Shown one piece after another: positions 1-11,116 of a stretch of DNA of 60,000 nt. The number at the start of each line of letters is the position of its first letter. Position 1 is the stretch's first letter. The notes beneath the pieces are model-generated. The model searched no databases, had not been told where the DNA came from, and was given only the letters and a program-made list of their open reading frames with translations. The stretch comes from Polytrichum commune (taxonomy: Eukaryota; Streptophyta; Polytrichopsida; Polytrichales; Polytrichaceae): positions 34,474,001 to 34,534,000 of the forward strand of contig OX485804.1 of the NCBI GenBank assembly GCA_950295325.1. Direction: 5' to 3'. Both the position numbers and the translations under genes were made by a program.

Positions 1-1133
1 CATCTTTGTCGAGCATATTCGTGGATTCAAGAGTTGCCATAGTTTTGCTAAGAGCTTGCCTTAAGGTAGCCATTTCTTTCTTGAGTGCTATGGCTGCTTT
101 CTTTGCTGCATATGTGGCGAAGTTCTTGGCTTGGTTTGTAAGACGTGTTTCCATTGTCAGCATTTTATTGCGGACTATAGCCGTTCCTTTGGCAACGGCT
201 TCTTCTATCATTTTGTTTATATTTTTTTTCCCAAGACCATTGGATGGGACATTTTTCATTACTTCTATTATGTTGGCTAAGGCCGTGTTCACGTCATTAA
301 AGCCTAGTCTTGTGAGTTCCTCGGCCGATGGTTTGGATATGTCATCCAAACTCTTGGGGTGGGGAGCAAACTTAACATATTTATTGCATTTTTTATAGCA
401 TTTTTTGACAAACATGTTGTAGACCGCGACACTCAAGCATTGGACATTACATACCCCGGTGAGTTTGCCTTGGGCATCGTTTTTTAAGTAAATATTTAGT
501 ACATTCTTTTCACCCATGCATATTTTTGTTTCGGAAACTTCTCTTGGTTTTAGCCTATTTAGGTTCTTTGCAATAAGAATGAGTGCATTCTTTTTGGCCA
601 AATCACCACCTATAGTCTTTCCCATCGAGACATCAATACACTCATGACCGAATGTGATTTTGTTTTTTTTTAATATTTATAGTTTTTTTTCCGGGCTTGT
701 GGCAACTATCCATGCATAATTGTGATTTTCTCCTTTTTTTACATGTGTAATTTCGTAATTGTAGCCTCTTTTGAAACCCTCGGTGACCACTTCCTCATAG
801 ACTTGAGAACCATGTTTCATCATTTATACTATCACTAGTCATTTTGATGGATAGCATTTCACTTGAGGCAATCGTGTCATAGGATTTACAAATTTTTCCT
901 TTATGCATTCTATTGTCCGATAGGCGGATGATAAATGAGCGAAGGCTTTGGAGCATGTTTACCCCATCCTCTTGCACACTTTTTAGGTGAATTTTTGCAT
1001 GCCCTGACCATTGTTTTCCCCCGTGTGTGCACATCATAGCTATAGGATCGCTAATTTCTTCACCAAGTAGGATTTTCATGTCATCCAACCTCTTGATGAT
1101 TTTTTCCAAAGCTTCCTCTCTTGGTATGACCAT
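1..1133 (-). pseudogene. Eroded retroelement ORF1/gag-like coding, partial at left edge
   Basis: Read on the minus strand, this stretch is open in three linked frames. A first block (1133 to about 795) starts with a methionine and contains GKQWSGHAKIHLKS. A second frame (about 827 to 672) follows after a frameshift and ends at a TAA. A third frame runs from about 665 off the window edge at 1, with motifs such as KKNALILIAKNLN and NVQCLSVAVYNMFVKKCYK. After that comes a lysine- and alanine-rich helical, probably coiled-coil tail. Together they would make a protein of more than 370 residues with one frameshift and one stop. The style resembles ORF1/gag-like proteins of plant retroelements, and I recall similar proteins from non-angiosperm plants, but I cannot name the family and see no CCHC zinc knuckle. 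It is probably a dead copy; a diverged host gene is the alternative. Confidence 0.45.
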
Positions 1134-1484
1134 TTCATTAAGGTTGAAAAATAAAGCAATATGGCATAGCTTGCATCACTCTAAAGCTATTGCACAAGTT
1201 GGGAGGGTTGTTGCCGAGGGCCCATGGGTTGTATTAAAGATATTATTGTGTTGTAAAGTATTCTAGAAAGGACCAACCAATTTTCAACTAATAGGTTGGA
1301 ACTAGAGTACAAGGTGAAGCCTAAGATGGTTCATGATCATCGTCTAAGGATGACTATTTTGTGTTACTCAAACATGAAGAAAACAAGACACCGGACCACA
1401 TCTTGGATTTTAGAAGATATTTGTAAGCAATGTTTAGTTCACACATGACATATTAAGTAAATGCAGTCTAAAATGATTCCAAAA
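1134..1484. other. Unassigned spacer
   Basis: No gene, structured repeat or RNA signal was recognised in this AT-rich stretch. The first codons of the neighbouring retroelement relic lie just left of it. Confidence 0.4.
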
Positions 1485-1620
1485 TTACCGGGTGATAGTG
1501 GGGAGATACCCAAAACTAAATGGAGTTTCTGGCAGTTCAATTCATGGCTGTGAAATCTTCTCTTTACTTGATGAAACAACTAGCTAGGTGGTCATGCGGC
1601 TGATGTATTCCCAAAAATTC
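1485..1620 (+). repeat. Diverged SINE-2 fragment
   Basis: This segment aligns by eye, at roughly two-thirds identity, with the SINE-2 copy at 52921-53135. Shared landmarks in order are a GGGGAGATA-like block, a GGCAGTTCAATTC block where the pol III B box would lie, GTGAAATCT, TACTTGA and AGGTGGTCA. The 3' end and any target-site duplication are lost. The B box is degenerate, so the copy should be inactive. Confidence 0.45.
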
Positions 1621-2639
1621 AAGACATGTTATGTAAATGATAATAGCAGTTGGAGGACCTGAGCAAGAAGGGGTTGAGCCCATTCTCCCACCCTTGATGT
1701 TCATAATGTGGTCAAGTGTCTAACCGTTCATATTATAATCCTTTAAATTGGAAATGACATAGAAAGGCTTCAACGATAAGGTAGATGAGGCTCTTTTGGT
1801 TAGCTTCTTTGATTGGACACCTTTTTTTGGCTCCTAATCGGTAGTACAATCGCTTTAATTCAATGGGTGAGTAATACATGGTGATTTAGCCACCACCTTG
1901 ATGATATTTGGGTTAGTCACCTTCACAAAATCAAACTACACCCACCATCCTCCATATTTAAGAGTGCTATCCATCGAACTATGACACTCTTGAATTTTGT
2001 GGAGGAGGTGGCAATTTAGGAGGCGGCATGTGATTGTGAGGTGCCGACTAACTTGTATTTTACGTATTCTATAATGAAAAGCCAATTTGGCAACATTTAA
2101 TTTTACCAATGACCACTTTAGAGACATGACAAAACCAATATTGGCATTGAACTTGGTTTTCATTGGCAAATGACCCCATGTAGACAATAAATTCCGCTAA
2201 TGATGTTGTTCACTTACACAACATTGAACGATGGAAGATTTCTCCCCTATAACATCAAATTGGGAAGCAAAGAATATTTGATTCCAGATTCTAGATCAAC
2301 ACCTTCCTCATGTCCAATTTAAGAGATTTCAAACTATTTGATCATGATTCGCAATTGCTAACCTATTCAAGCTTCTAAAGCTCAAAATCGTTGGTTGGAT
2401 GATTCCACAAAGATGGAGGTATCCACATTAGCCATCTACCTTACTTCTTTGATTGGTTGTGCTCCACCACTTGCATTTATTTTAATCCGGATTTTATTGC
2501 CACATATCACAAGGAACTCTCAATAGGATTTGGCTTAAAGCCTTTCTCAATGAATGGTCTAATTTCTTGAGTCATGAAGGACAAATTTGACTGCTTTGTG
2601 AGGAGTTGTAAAATATGTTTTTCTTCCTTATCTGTGTAT
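1621..2639. other. Unassigned, possible R1 repeat fragment
   Basis: No coding region is convincing. Around 2280-2370 a stretch including TGATTCGCAATTGCTAACC resembles part of dispersed repeat R1, which is clearer at 33480-33850 and 34862-35370. Nothing else is recognised. Confidence 0.35.
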
Positions 2640-3006
2640 GATGGTAAAGTATATTGTATGTCAAGGTATGACCGGGCAATTTTTTGGGGGGTTTCAAAAA
2701 CTAATGTTTTGAGACATGAGTGACTTAGGCACCTCTTTTATTAGGGTTATCTGTAAAGTCCTTTAAAGAGGGATGGAACCATGGCTTTGATCCTTCTTTG
2801 AGAAATCTTTCTTTTAAGAGCTCGTTAGCTTGTCGTGTGTCGGACCCTATTTTGAAAGTTGGGTGAAACTTTTTGGACTTCCTCTTGTCATCCCAAAAAG
2901 TTTGAGAGAATTTTAGGATCCATCATCTTAAATCCCAAATTAGCCTACACAAAGTTAGCTTGGTCCACCCATCATAGTAGGACAAGCTAATAAATTGGTT
3001 GTTAAT
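2640..3006 (+). repeat. Repeat X, copy 1 (inverted copy at about 6740-7100)
   Basis: The plus strand at 2817-2960 matches the minus strand of 7090-6960. Both contain TTTTGAAAGTTGG(A/G)TGAAACT followed by a TTTGGA block. One reading frame gives a peptide containing YFESWVKLFG in copy 1 and YFESWMKLFG in copy 2, so the repeat may derive from retroelement coding sequence. Stops and gaps break both copies. The right edge abuts the pogo-like element. Confidence 0.4.
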
Positions 3007-3007
3007 A

Positions 3008-3724
3008 TTGTCCTCCCTCTTTAGCATGACACGTTTGGGAAACACAAAAAGGTCATATTGCCGAGGTGTCGTCTTCTCATTAATATGACAAATGATGTAA
3101 AATTGTTGTATTATTGAGGGAATACAAAAACGTAAGTAATATGAGCTTAAAATATATTTTTACAAGGAGTTTAAGAAATATAGATGGTACGAAATAATAA
3201 CTTATAACTCCAAACAAATTCAAATGTTCTCAAGAACTCTTGAAATAGGAGTCCAAAGATCTCTAGTGTTGCCTACACATGTTAGCAATTGTCATCTTAT
3301 CTAAATTCCCTACTAACTTTTGAAAAATAATAGTTTCATTAACACCAAAATATAAAGAGTTCTCTAATAAGAAACTAGACAATAATGATGCATAACGTTT
3401 AGCAACATACTAGGCAAGACGCCACTCTGACTCTAACCATGTCCATTCTACGATAGTAGCCCTAATTATCATTAAGTTCCCAATGATAAGTGAAGTTCCC
3501 AGGTGAAAATGAATGTATTTTAGATGTACACAACATAGATGAAAGGAATTTTAGCATTAACTACCTCTTTAATATGACAGAACGGAGATTCTAAATTTTG
3601 AATTATCGAGTGTCATAGTCGTATAAAAGAGGGAGTTTTGAATTAAAAAGTTTGGTCGCGCAAAAATGTGGCGTAATATCGAGGGTGTTGTATAAACAAG
3701 TGTCATAGTAACGAGATTAGACTG
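3008..3724 (-). mobile_element. Pogo/Tigger-like MITE, copy 1
   Basis: Read on the minus strand, the element starts with CAGTCTAATCTCGTTACTAT and continues with the ACGACAC-type spaced motifs seen in the copy at 53297-53865. The other end (TTGTCCTCCCTCTTTAG at 3008) is an imperfect inverted repeat of it. TA flanks both ends (3006-3007 and 3725-3726). A CAGT...AACCTC terminus with a TA target site is typical of pogo/Tigger-type Tc1/mariner elements. No transposase coding is present, so this is a non-autonomous copy of about 717 bp. Confidence 0.6.
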
Positions 3725-3726
3725 TA

Positions 3727-4379
3727 GTCAACACCACTCTTTGAGTATGGCAAATTAAGCATTAAGAGAATTTGTGTGACTTTGTGCACGTGGTCTCAAA
3801 GTCATGTTTGAGCTAAATCAATGGGAGGTTGATGCCAAGACTTTACAAATAACTCTAGTATATTCAAAATTTTGGGCATGTAGACTTTGAAATTTTTCTA
3901 GGTTTTCAACCTCGCATGAAGTCTTGGACATGATGAACATATGCATTGGTAGTGCATGATTTGTTTAAAGGCAAAGTTGGTAGTGTCAAGTACTTATTTA
4001 CATGTATTTAAAGACCATGTAGTTTTGGATACATGCACTTTCATACATTGATGGATGCTTCTAACACTAATGGGGGATCTTCACTCCAACTCCATTTCCG
4101 TATCTCGTGATTTCTACTAGATAAGGTCCTCAGTTCCCTAGTTGGAGGGCATGGTTGTCCAACATGAGTCCTCCACTCGTCTTATGTTGTCTCTTCATTG
4201 GTCTCTCTTGTCCTAATGGCAAACCATAGACTATGGATAATGTATGGGGGTACGATATGTCCTATATTACATCTTGGTCAAGCCTCCTAGCTCATAAGGT
4301 GGAATTTTGATTCTTAAATCTCCTCACAAAATGGGCAAACTGAAGTTCCCTATCTCATATTGCTCAATCAAGTTGTGAG
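3727..4379. other. Unassigned spacer
   Basis: No feature was recognised between the pogo-like element and the LINE ORF1 relic. Composition is ordinary AT-rich intergenic sequence. Confidence 0.35.
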
Positions 4380-4555
4380 CCCAAGTAAAATTGTTTACAA
4401 ACATGAGGTTGGCCTTGTATTTTTCTTTCTTAAAGCCGCCAATCCCAACACAACTAAATGCTCACTCTTGCTAACGCCATTTTGCACCTAGTGGGGTACT
4501 ACAGCCATCCAACCTTGGGTTCTTGCATTCACCAGTAGGGTTACCTTAAAAGCAA

Positions 4556-4879
4556 TTGCGATCTGAGTACGTATTCATATGTGCTCATTTGGTGGCCCAA
4601 GGTTTAAAGGATGTACTTGGAGCAGATCAAGCCAATGAAACCACCAAGTCTCCCCAATTATGTATAGCAATGGATATTGAGCATAGATGGATAGGAGCAA
4701 TCATGCTTGATTTGCTGGACCATGCTAGTAAGGTCACAATGTTGATTGACAATGAGAATGCGCCCATACATTGTCGATATTGCCTATCCACCCACCATTG
4801 TGTCAAAGATTATCCAGAGCTAAGCAAGAAACGAATACCATGCCCATTCATAAGCAATGTCGATATGGCATATATATGA
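4556..4879 (+). pseudogene. LINE ORF1 relic (zinc-knuckle end)
   Basis: An open frame of 107 codons contains CIAMDIEHRW, then ENAPIHCRYCLSTHHCVKDY. This order, a short beta-rich block followed by a cysteine knuckle, is what plant L1-type ORF1 proteins (DUF4283 plus zf-CCHC class) show at their C-terminal side. The knuckle is degenerate: the first two cysteines and a histidine are present, but the last cysteine position reads Tyr (KDY where KDC is expected). The real frame probably began upstream of the first methionine, but no clear extension was followed. It would bind nucleic acid in the retrotransposition particle; this copy looks inactive. Confidence 0.4.
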
Positions 4880-5759
4880 AGGAATAACATAATAACATGT
4901 TCCATAATAATAGGGAACCAAGGACCTGATCTAGTATGTCAATATCTCATAAACATACCCATTCATGGCTTGTTATTATGTTGGCTAAGGTGATTGTTTA
5001 TTGCATACTATGTGAATGCTCTATCTCTATTACCATATTTCAGCCATGAAGGTGGAAATTGCCAGCCCTTGGTGTTTGTTATCTATCTACTTGGGTACCT
5101 TTGCGATTGAATAAAGCACCCCCGAAAAAACACACATATACACACACACATGTGCACACATTTTCATTCCTCCAAAAGTCTCTTACAAAATATGAGATAT
5201 ATCTAAGGCTCTATGGCTTAGTCTAGCTTCTAATCCTACTTTGTTCATTATAACTAAACTAAAAACTAAGATAGTTTCCTTCTCCTAGCCATCCTATATA
5301 TCTCATTGTGGATTTGGGACTGTCAATTGTCGTTTACATCCTAGTTGGTAAAAAACAACAGTAGATCGTGATCGTCACTTGTACATGCAATGTCAAACCC
5401 TAATCCAGTAGATCCCTAATATCCACATTAAGAGAGAAAAAAGTCAATATTAGGCATAATCAATCTACAATATCTTCAAATGTTGATTGATGTTTTTGAA
5501 ACTTTTCCTACAAAACACTAGTTGGGAAAGATGACATCACCTCTAAACTTTTGTTTGTTGGATGATTCTACCAAATACATTCATTCATCCATTCATATAA
5601 AGTCAGATAAAATAATATAAGGTCCACATATTATAGCGTTATCCATAAGAAAAGAAAAGATTTTAAAATTTAAATAATGCATGTGATTTTGTTTGTTGTA
5701 GTCCATGTGTTGTGTTCCTTTGGCATAGGTAATGCCATTTGATGGCTTGCCCCCCCAAC
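4880..5759. repeat. Unassigned spacer with AC-rich microsatellite
   Basis: A degenerate (AC)n/(TA)n tract lies at about 5130-5162, and a run of C-rich blocks at about 5750-5771. Nothing else was recognised. Confidence 0.5.
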
Positions 5760-6740
5760 CCCCAACCCCCTTTCAATTGTCTTTTCTAGAGGTATTTTTT
5801 GGTATTTACGATAATGTGGATTGGTGTCCCTAGATTGGTTTGTGTGAGTATGTTGGTGGTGGGCTTGGTAGTTGTAGTAGGCAGTTGGGTTGTTGGGTGG
5901 TTTGATTGTTGATGTGTTGATGTGTTGATGTGTTGATAGGTGGGGTGTTGGAATGATTTGTGGGCTTTTTGGAGGGCCTCTTTCATTAGTTTGGGAGTGT
6001 GTTTGTATTTGGTGCGAAATTCATTCAGTATGAGAATAAATTTGGTGTGTGTGTGTTTTGAATTTGTGCTAGAGATGGTGATGCTATACATGTGAAGTTT
6101 ATTGAGGTATTGGGTGGTTTTTTTCTTGGGCTTTGAGGGCCAATGTTCCGTATTGTGGGTTATTTCTCCAATCAGTTCTGAAGGGGATTCTTTTTATGGG
6201 GAATGTGCGGTCTACAATGGTGGGGTGTATTTCAATTTCTTTTTGGAGGAGGAGTAAATTTTGTGTTCTTGGTGAGCTTACACATGCTTGGTAGTTTTGT
6301 TTAGGCAAGTACAATGATCCTCCAAATTTTGCCAATATGTGTTTAGTGAGTCCTTGGTGGATGGTACCTAGCCAACTTGGATCATTGGGGGCTTGCATGG
6401 GTTGTGTCCTATGCAATTTACGTAATCTAGGAGAAGCGAGGTGGTATGTATGTTGAGGTCTTTGTTGTTTTGGTGGGTGAGGATGTTGGTTGTGCTTCTT
6501 GGTATGTTACAAATTTCTTTGCTAAGTTAACTAAGTATTTTGTCAATTTTTTTATGTCTAGTTTGGAAAAAGGGACAACGTAGTAGGCGTATGCTATGCC
6601 CAATTTTATTACCGTGTTTAGTATTTTGATTTCTTTATTTGATGCTATCTAGTGAGGCTAGTAGTAGTTTGCTTCTTTTTTTGGGTTTGTTGGTGGTGAT
6701 TTCCTTTTGGATTTTCCATTCTAGTGAGAGCATTAGGTAA
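5760..6740 (-). pseudogene. LINE reverse transcriptase C-terminal relic
   Basis: On the minus strand, switching frames at frameshifts, the peptide contains IKLGIAYAYYVVPFSKLD, then LVNLAKK, then a block containing SLLLDYVN, then SWLGTIHQGL. The order of a hydrophobic AYAYY block, a leucine-lysine LAKK block and a LLLDYV block resembles the region after the polymerase domain of some plant non-LTR reverse transcriptases. The 5' part (catalytic palm) is not in the window next to it. Threonine/proline/histidine-rich low-complexity coding follows at 5786-6000. Multiple stops make it a pseudogene. The family assignment is from memory of similar proteins. Confidence 0.4.
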
Positions 6741-7100
6741 GTGTAGGGTTATCTATAACAAACTCCAAGTGGGTTGGCTAAAATGTGACTTTGAGAACAT
6801 TTCCGTTAAGTCACCCAAGTTTTCTTGAGGCTTCAAATAACATGTTGAAGAAAAGTGTCCAACTATAAAATTTGGCTTTCTAAGTGGTGTTACCAGGATG
6901 GGTGGGCCACCTAGCCTTGCATAGGCAATTACGGGATGTAGCATGGCAAATCTCTTGGGCAAATTTTGGGATGTTTAAATCCTAAAGTTTTTCCAAAGCT
7001 ATTTGGGGATTGCTAGCAGAGATCCAAAGAGTTTCATCCAACTTTCAAAATAGGCTCCAAGACACGACAAACTAGTGAGTTTTTTTACTTTTTCAAAAAA
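6741..7100 (-). repeat. Repeat X, copy 2
   Basis: This is the inverted partner of 2640-3006, with the shared TTTTGAAAGTTGGATGAAACT block. It extends on the minus strand to a partly open peptide with FAMLHPVIAYARLGGPP. It may be LINE-derived coding but is too broken to assign. Confidence 0.35.
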
Positions 7101-8106
7101 ATACCTAAAAAGAAACAAAAGTCCAAGTTCAGTTTATCTTTGAGGGGACCTAACATACGAATCTAATGCCCACTTCCATGTCTTCAAAATTTTGAGTCTT
7201 GGTATGAGCACAACTAGGTGGAGTAGCCCCCCCCGAACTCGTAAAGGCATAAGGATAATATATACTAAGCTACGTTATAAGTAGTATCTCCAAGGATTTT
7301 TGGAGAACCACCATATAAGAAGAGTTGTGAGGCACCATCGAAGGATCACATCTATGTGGTCAAAAATAGGAAAAAAACATATTTGGTCCTCATGTAAAGC
7401 GATTACATTTCATTTTTATTTTCTTGGAAATTCATCCAGATCACAGATCTCATTGTTTTCAAATCTCAATTGAAAAGGAACGCATCGTTACCTTACCCTT
7501 TTCTTGTATAATTATGTGAAACCATTCGCAGTGGAAAGATGATTTAGTGTGACTTACACTATTTCTCATCTACCCACGTTAATTGTCTTGCAATCATTGA
7601 GTGATAACTAGAGAAAAAGGTGTCACATGGCAGTTGATGCTACATGACAAACCACAAAAACCGCTCCAGTTAATATGACACACCAATTTCAAATCCACAC
7701 CTAATTAAAGGAGGAGTGTTACATGTGAGTCGGTGCCACGTCAACGCACGAAGCAACAATATATGACAAGGGAGTCTCCATGGAACTTTGGCTTTGTGCT
7801 AGATCTCAATCTACAACTGATGTATCCTTGGGACACATTTGTTCACAACCCCAGCATATGACAAAGCAAGCAATGCTTATGATCAGCATGGCTGTCCATA
7901 AAAAGCCTCTTTTCCCAAGAATCGGCCATCTTTTAAAGCCAGTTTGTCCTAACTTAGTTTGCAATCTCACAGATTTCTCATGACAAATGGCTTTTGCGTG
8001 AACTGGCACCAACTCAGGCGCGTGTCATCGGCTATTCTTAACGTATTTATGTCGCCGATCTTCTCCATTGGACACCTCAGCTAGAGGGTCTCAAAATGGT
8101 TACTTA
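7101..8106. other. Unassigned spacer
   Basis: No coherent gene or repeat was recognised. Short overlapping open frames on both strands at 7780-8012 have no recognisable motif. Confidence 0.35.
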
Positions 8107-8593
8107 GGGCCACTTCACACACGAGCCAAGAGCCGTGACTATGAAATTGTGAGAGCCCAAAAGAAAAGTGTCCAAAGGCCGTCCCAACACACTTCCAAAA
8201 TCAGGAAGTGTGGTCATGGATCCTCAAGTGTAGTGTGAAGTCATATGTGACCGGGCCCTCTACCAAATGCTATTTCAATGAATGTCTATTCATGCGGGTC
8301 CTCACACACGATAAAACAGAGTAAATCAACGGTTGTAAGTGTTCGGAGTGCCATGGTCTCCCGGTTTTGTGTAGGCCTACCTCCAAGAAGTGGTTTTTGA
8401 ACATAGTCAAAGTGACCGTGAAACATGATCCATTCGATGCCATGTAGGAATACATGTAGAATATACATCCATCTTGCATTCACTTACTCTGTTGGTCCCT
8501 CAAGCATACTTGGACCGGCTCCGCCTTTTCCACCAATGAGAGTGCTTGAAGCGTACTGGTCACGGGCTCTCAGTCGCGTGTGTGAAGTGGCCC
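8107..8593 (+). mobile_element. M1 MITE (PIF/Harbinger type), complete copy
   Basis: A 487-bp element starts GGGCCACTTCACACACGAG and ends with the inverted version (CTCGTGTGTGAAGTGGCCC, one base different here). It is flanked by TTA at 8104-8106 and 8594-8596. A 3-bp TTA/TAA duplication is the mark of PIF/Harbinger transposition. An internal AGTGTGAAGT motif, an inverted echo of the terminus, lies near the left end (about 8230). The interior has a CATGGTCTCCCGG hairpin zone. No transposase is encoded. Confidence 0.8.
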
Positions 8594-8863
8594 TTAGTCC
8601 AAGTAGCCCACTTCTCCTTGGATATGAAAGCCCATGATTAGGAGTAGGGGATATTTAGCAAATGCACAATGAGGTCCATAGCCACTTTCCTTGTAATCTT
8701 TTGGAGCTGGTCCTAGGAGATCCTTTCTCATGTTTTAATGTTTCTTTGACAAGAGAACATGGGGAAGTTGCTTAATAAGATTTGGTGTGTTTTTTTTTCC
8801 CCCTAAGGAGTGGATGTATTGGAAACATCAGGGACACAACAACATGCTGCAAGGGTTGTGTGA

Positions 8864-9362
8864 GGGCCACTTCACACACGAGACTGAGAGCCCATGACCA
8901 TTACACTTCAAGCACTCTCATCGGTGGAAAAGGCGGAGCCAGTCCAAGTTCACTTCACACTACGCTTGAGGGACCAATTGAGTATGTGAATGCAAGATGG
9001 ATGTGAAGCCTACATGGATGCCTAAATGGCATCAAATGGATCATGTTTCATGGTCACTTGGATTTATTTTAAAAACCACTTCTTGGAGGTAGGCCTAGCA
9101 CAAAACCGGGAGACCTTGGCACTCTGAATGCTCACAACCGTTGATTTATTTTATTTTATCATGTGTGAGGACCCGCATGAATAGAAATTCATTGAAATAG
9201 CAGTTGGTTGAGGGCCCGGTCACATATGACTTCACACTACACTTGAGGATCCGTGACCACACTTCATGCTTTTGGAAGTGTCTTGGGACGGCCTTTGGAC
9301 ACTTTCTTTTGGGCTCTCGCAATTTCATGGTCACGGCTCTTGGCTCGTGTATGAAGTGGCTC
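8864..9362 (-). mobile_element. M1 MITE, inverted second copy
   Basis: This is the same family as 8107-8593, in the opposite orientation and 270 bp downstream. The left end is GGGCCACTTCACACACGAG; the right end has decayed to GAAGTGGCTC. Flanks are TGA and TAA, so the target-site duplication has one mismatch. Short open frames inside it are only transposon sequence. Confidence 0.75.
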
Positions 9363-9539
9363 TAATTCGAGAGGATCCAACATGTTGTGTGGGATGTGCT
9401 TGTTGACTAGGGGTTGATTAAGTGGTGGAGAAGTGCACACTATCCAATATCTTTCAGTCACATCGTTTGTTGAATCCGTTCTTTGAGCCACCCCAAACCA
9501 CATACCATTCAGATTTAGGTCTACGATTAAGATGATAAA

Positions 9540-10260
9540 CCACATTAGGCATGCCTACCTTACATTTGAGTAGTATATGGCAAGGCTCATTGTCAAGAAC
9601 AAGCACCAAATAGACACATGTCACCACCAAATTGGACTACGTGCTCAAAATGTAGACAATGAACACCATTTGAGGTTGTTTGTTAATCCTTAAACGTCAC
9701 CACATAACATTATTCAAATTCATAACAATGTTTTGTGGGACTGACAACATTCCACGTAATATTCCTGAATATTCCCCACATTCACTCTTGAAGCTTTACA
9801 CATGGAAAAATACCTTGGGTGACCGAAAATGGCATTGGGTTCATTGGGTGCAGTAAATTTTCTATAAAGAAATGAACAGATTGAAGATTTTGTTATTTCT
9901 ATATACTTATCTTGAAGTTGGATGCCTACCACTGTTATCTGATCAAAGAAATTTCCAAAGTAGGTGAGGTAAAAGAGTAAAACAAAACACATGTCAGCCT
10001 CTCATAAATATCATGTATAAACCTCGTATTGGAGACATACAGAATGACTCAGTGGCCTCTACTGATTAACACAATTGGGAAGGTCTATGTGGTAGAGAGT
10101 ATTGACTTTGACCTCCTTTATTTCTAAACCTCAACTCCGAATCTAAAATTTCAAATGACACTATGTGTGATTTGCAATTGCTATAATGGATGCCAAAAAT
10201 TCCCAAGCTATTAGAACCGTCACATTTTGTCTGTAGAGTTGGAAGTGCCATAATAGGGTC
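9540..10260 (+). repeat. Dispersed repeat R1, copy
   Basis: The segment contains the R1 landmarks ATTGGACTACGTGCTCAAAA, then TGTGATTTGCAATTGCTA, then a GTTGGAAGTGCC block near the right edge. The same series occurs at 33480-33850, 34862-35370, 49121-49330 and, inverted, 39000-39200 and 51080-51420. Termini and class are unknown. Confidence 0.5.
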
Positions 10261-10274
10261 ACATACTTTACTAA

Positions 10275-11031
10275 GGACCGTTTACACACATGACCAAGGG
10301 TTGTGGGAAAAGATGATTTAATATTTATCATGGTCATAGTTGGCGATCAGAAGACTATGACCAAGAGAAATCCACATCACTTTCTAAAAGCCTTGGTCAC
10401 ATGACATAGTGTACAGCGGATGTAGTGTTTGTAACAAAAATAAAATATGAATATACTTAGTATAAAATATACTAAAACTACATGGTTTTAAACATCTATA
10501 AATACCCTTTCTTCTAACTTGGTCACCACATTTCATGCTACGACAACCTATTTGTAACTGGGATTTATGTATATTTGGATTTATACAGGACCTTTGGACA
10601 TCTCCAATCATTGATACGGCTTACACTAGATCACAACACTACACAAATACGGTGGTTAGCAAACATGGAATTTAAAAACATTTGAAGTTATGGTTGTTGT
10701 GTTGTTACTTTGCTATTGTCGTTTGATGTGTTTGTCCCCACAAGTGCACATCGCTTATTATTTTGGTACAAGTGCTTTGTCCAAATATACCTAAATGTTA
10801 CTTTTGGGTTCTCTCGTCATAAATCTAGGTGACCACCAAACATTATTCACTTATGGGCATGTAGGATTTCATGGCATTTCCTCATCCATTTTTTTGGCTT
10901 GCTCACCTATGCTCACTTTTATGGTTGGGGACCTTGTGTAGAACAAAGTGGGACTGCCATTAATTATTGAACCAATGAGAAATTTTAGAAATGATGGTCA
11001 TGATCATTGGCCAGTAGTGTAAACAAGTCCC
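10275..11031. mobile_element. M4 MITE (Harbinger-like), diverged
   Basis: The left end reads GGACCGTTTACACACATGACC; the right end, reverse complemented, reads GGGACTTGTTTACAC. TAA flanks both sides (10272-10274 and 11032-11034). The interior holds a copy of repeat R2 at about 10630-10796. Ends are only partly matched, so the boundaries are less certain than for M1-M3. Confidence 0.45.
10630..10796 (-). repeat. Dispersed repeat R2, copy 1
   Basis: On the minus strand this reads TATATTTGGACAAAGCACTT, then GTGCACTTGTGGGGACAAAC, then a CAACAACA-rich block, matching 39212-39391 and 43690-43910. Function is unknown. Confidence 0.5.
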
Positions 11032-11116
11032 TAACAACCAAAGTAGTCCCAATCGAAAAATCAAAGCAACATAAAATAAAATAAAACAATGCCAATGTTT
11101 TCGTACACCACTATCC

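Noticed and set aside
6-398. Hydrophobic 130-residue plus-strand open frame resembling a membrane protein
   Set aside because: It is the antisense of the lysine/alanine-rich retroelement coding on the minus strand; AAG/AAA codons read in reverse give Phe and Leu.
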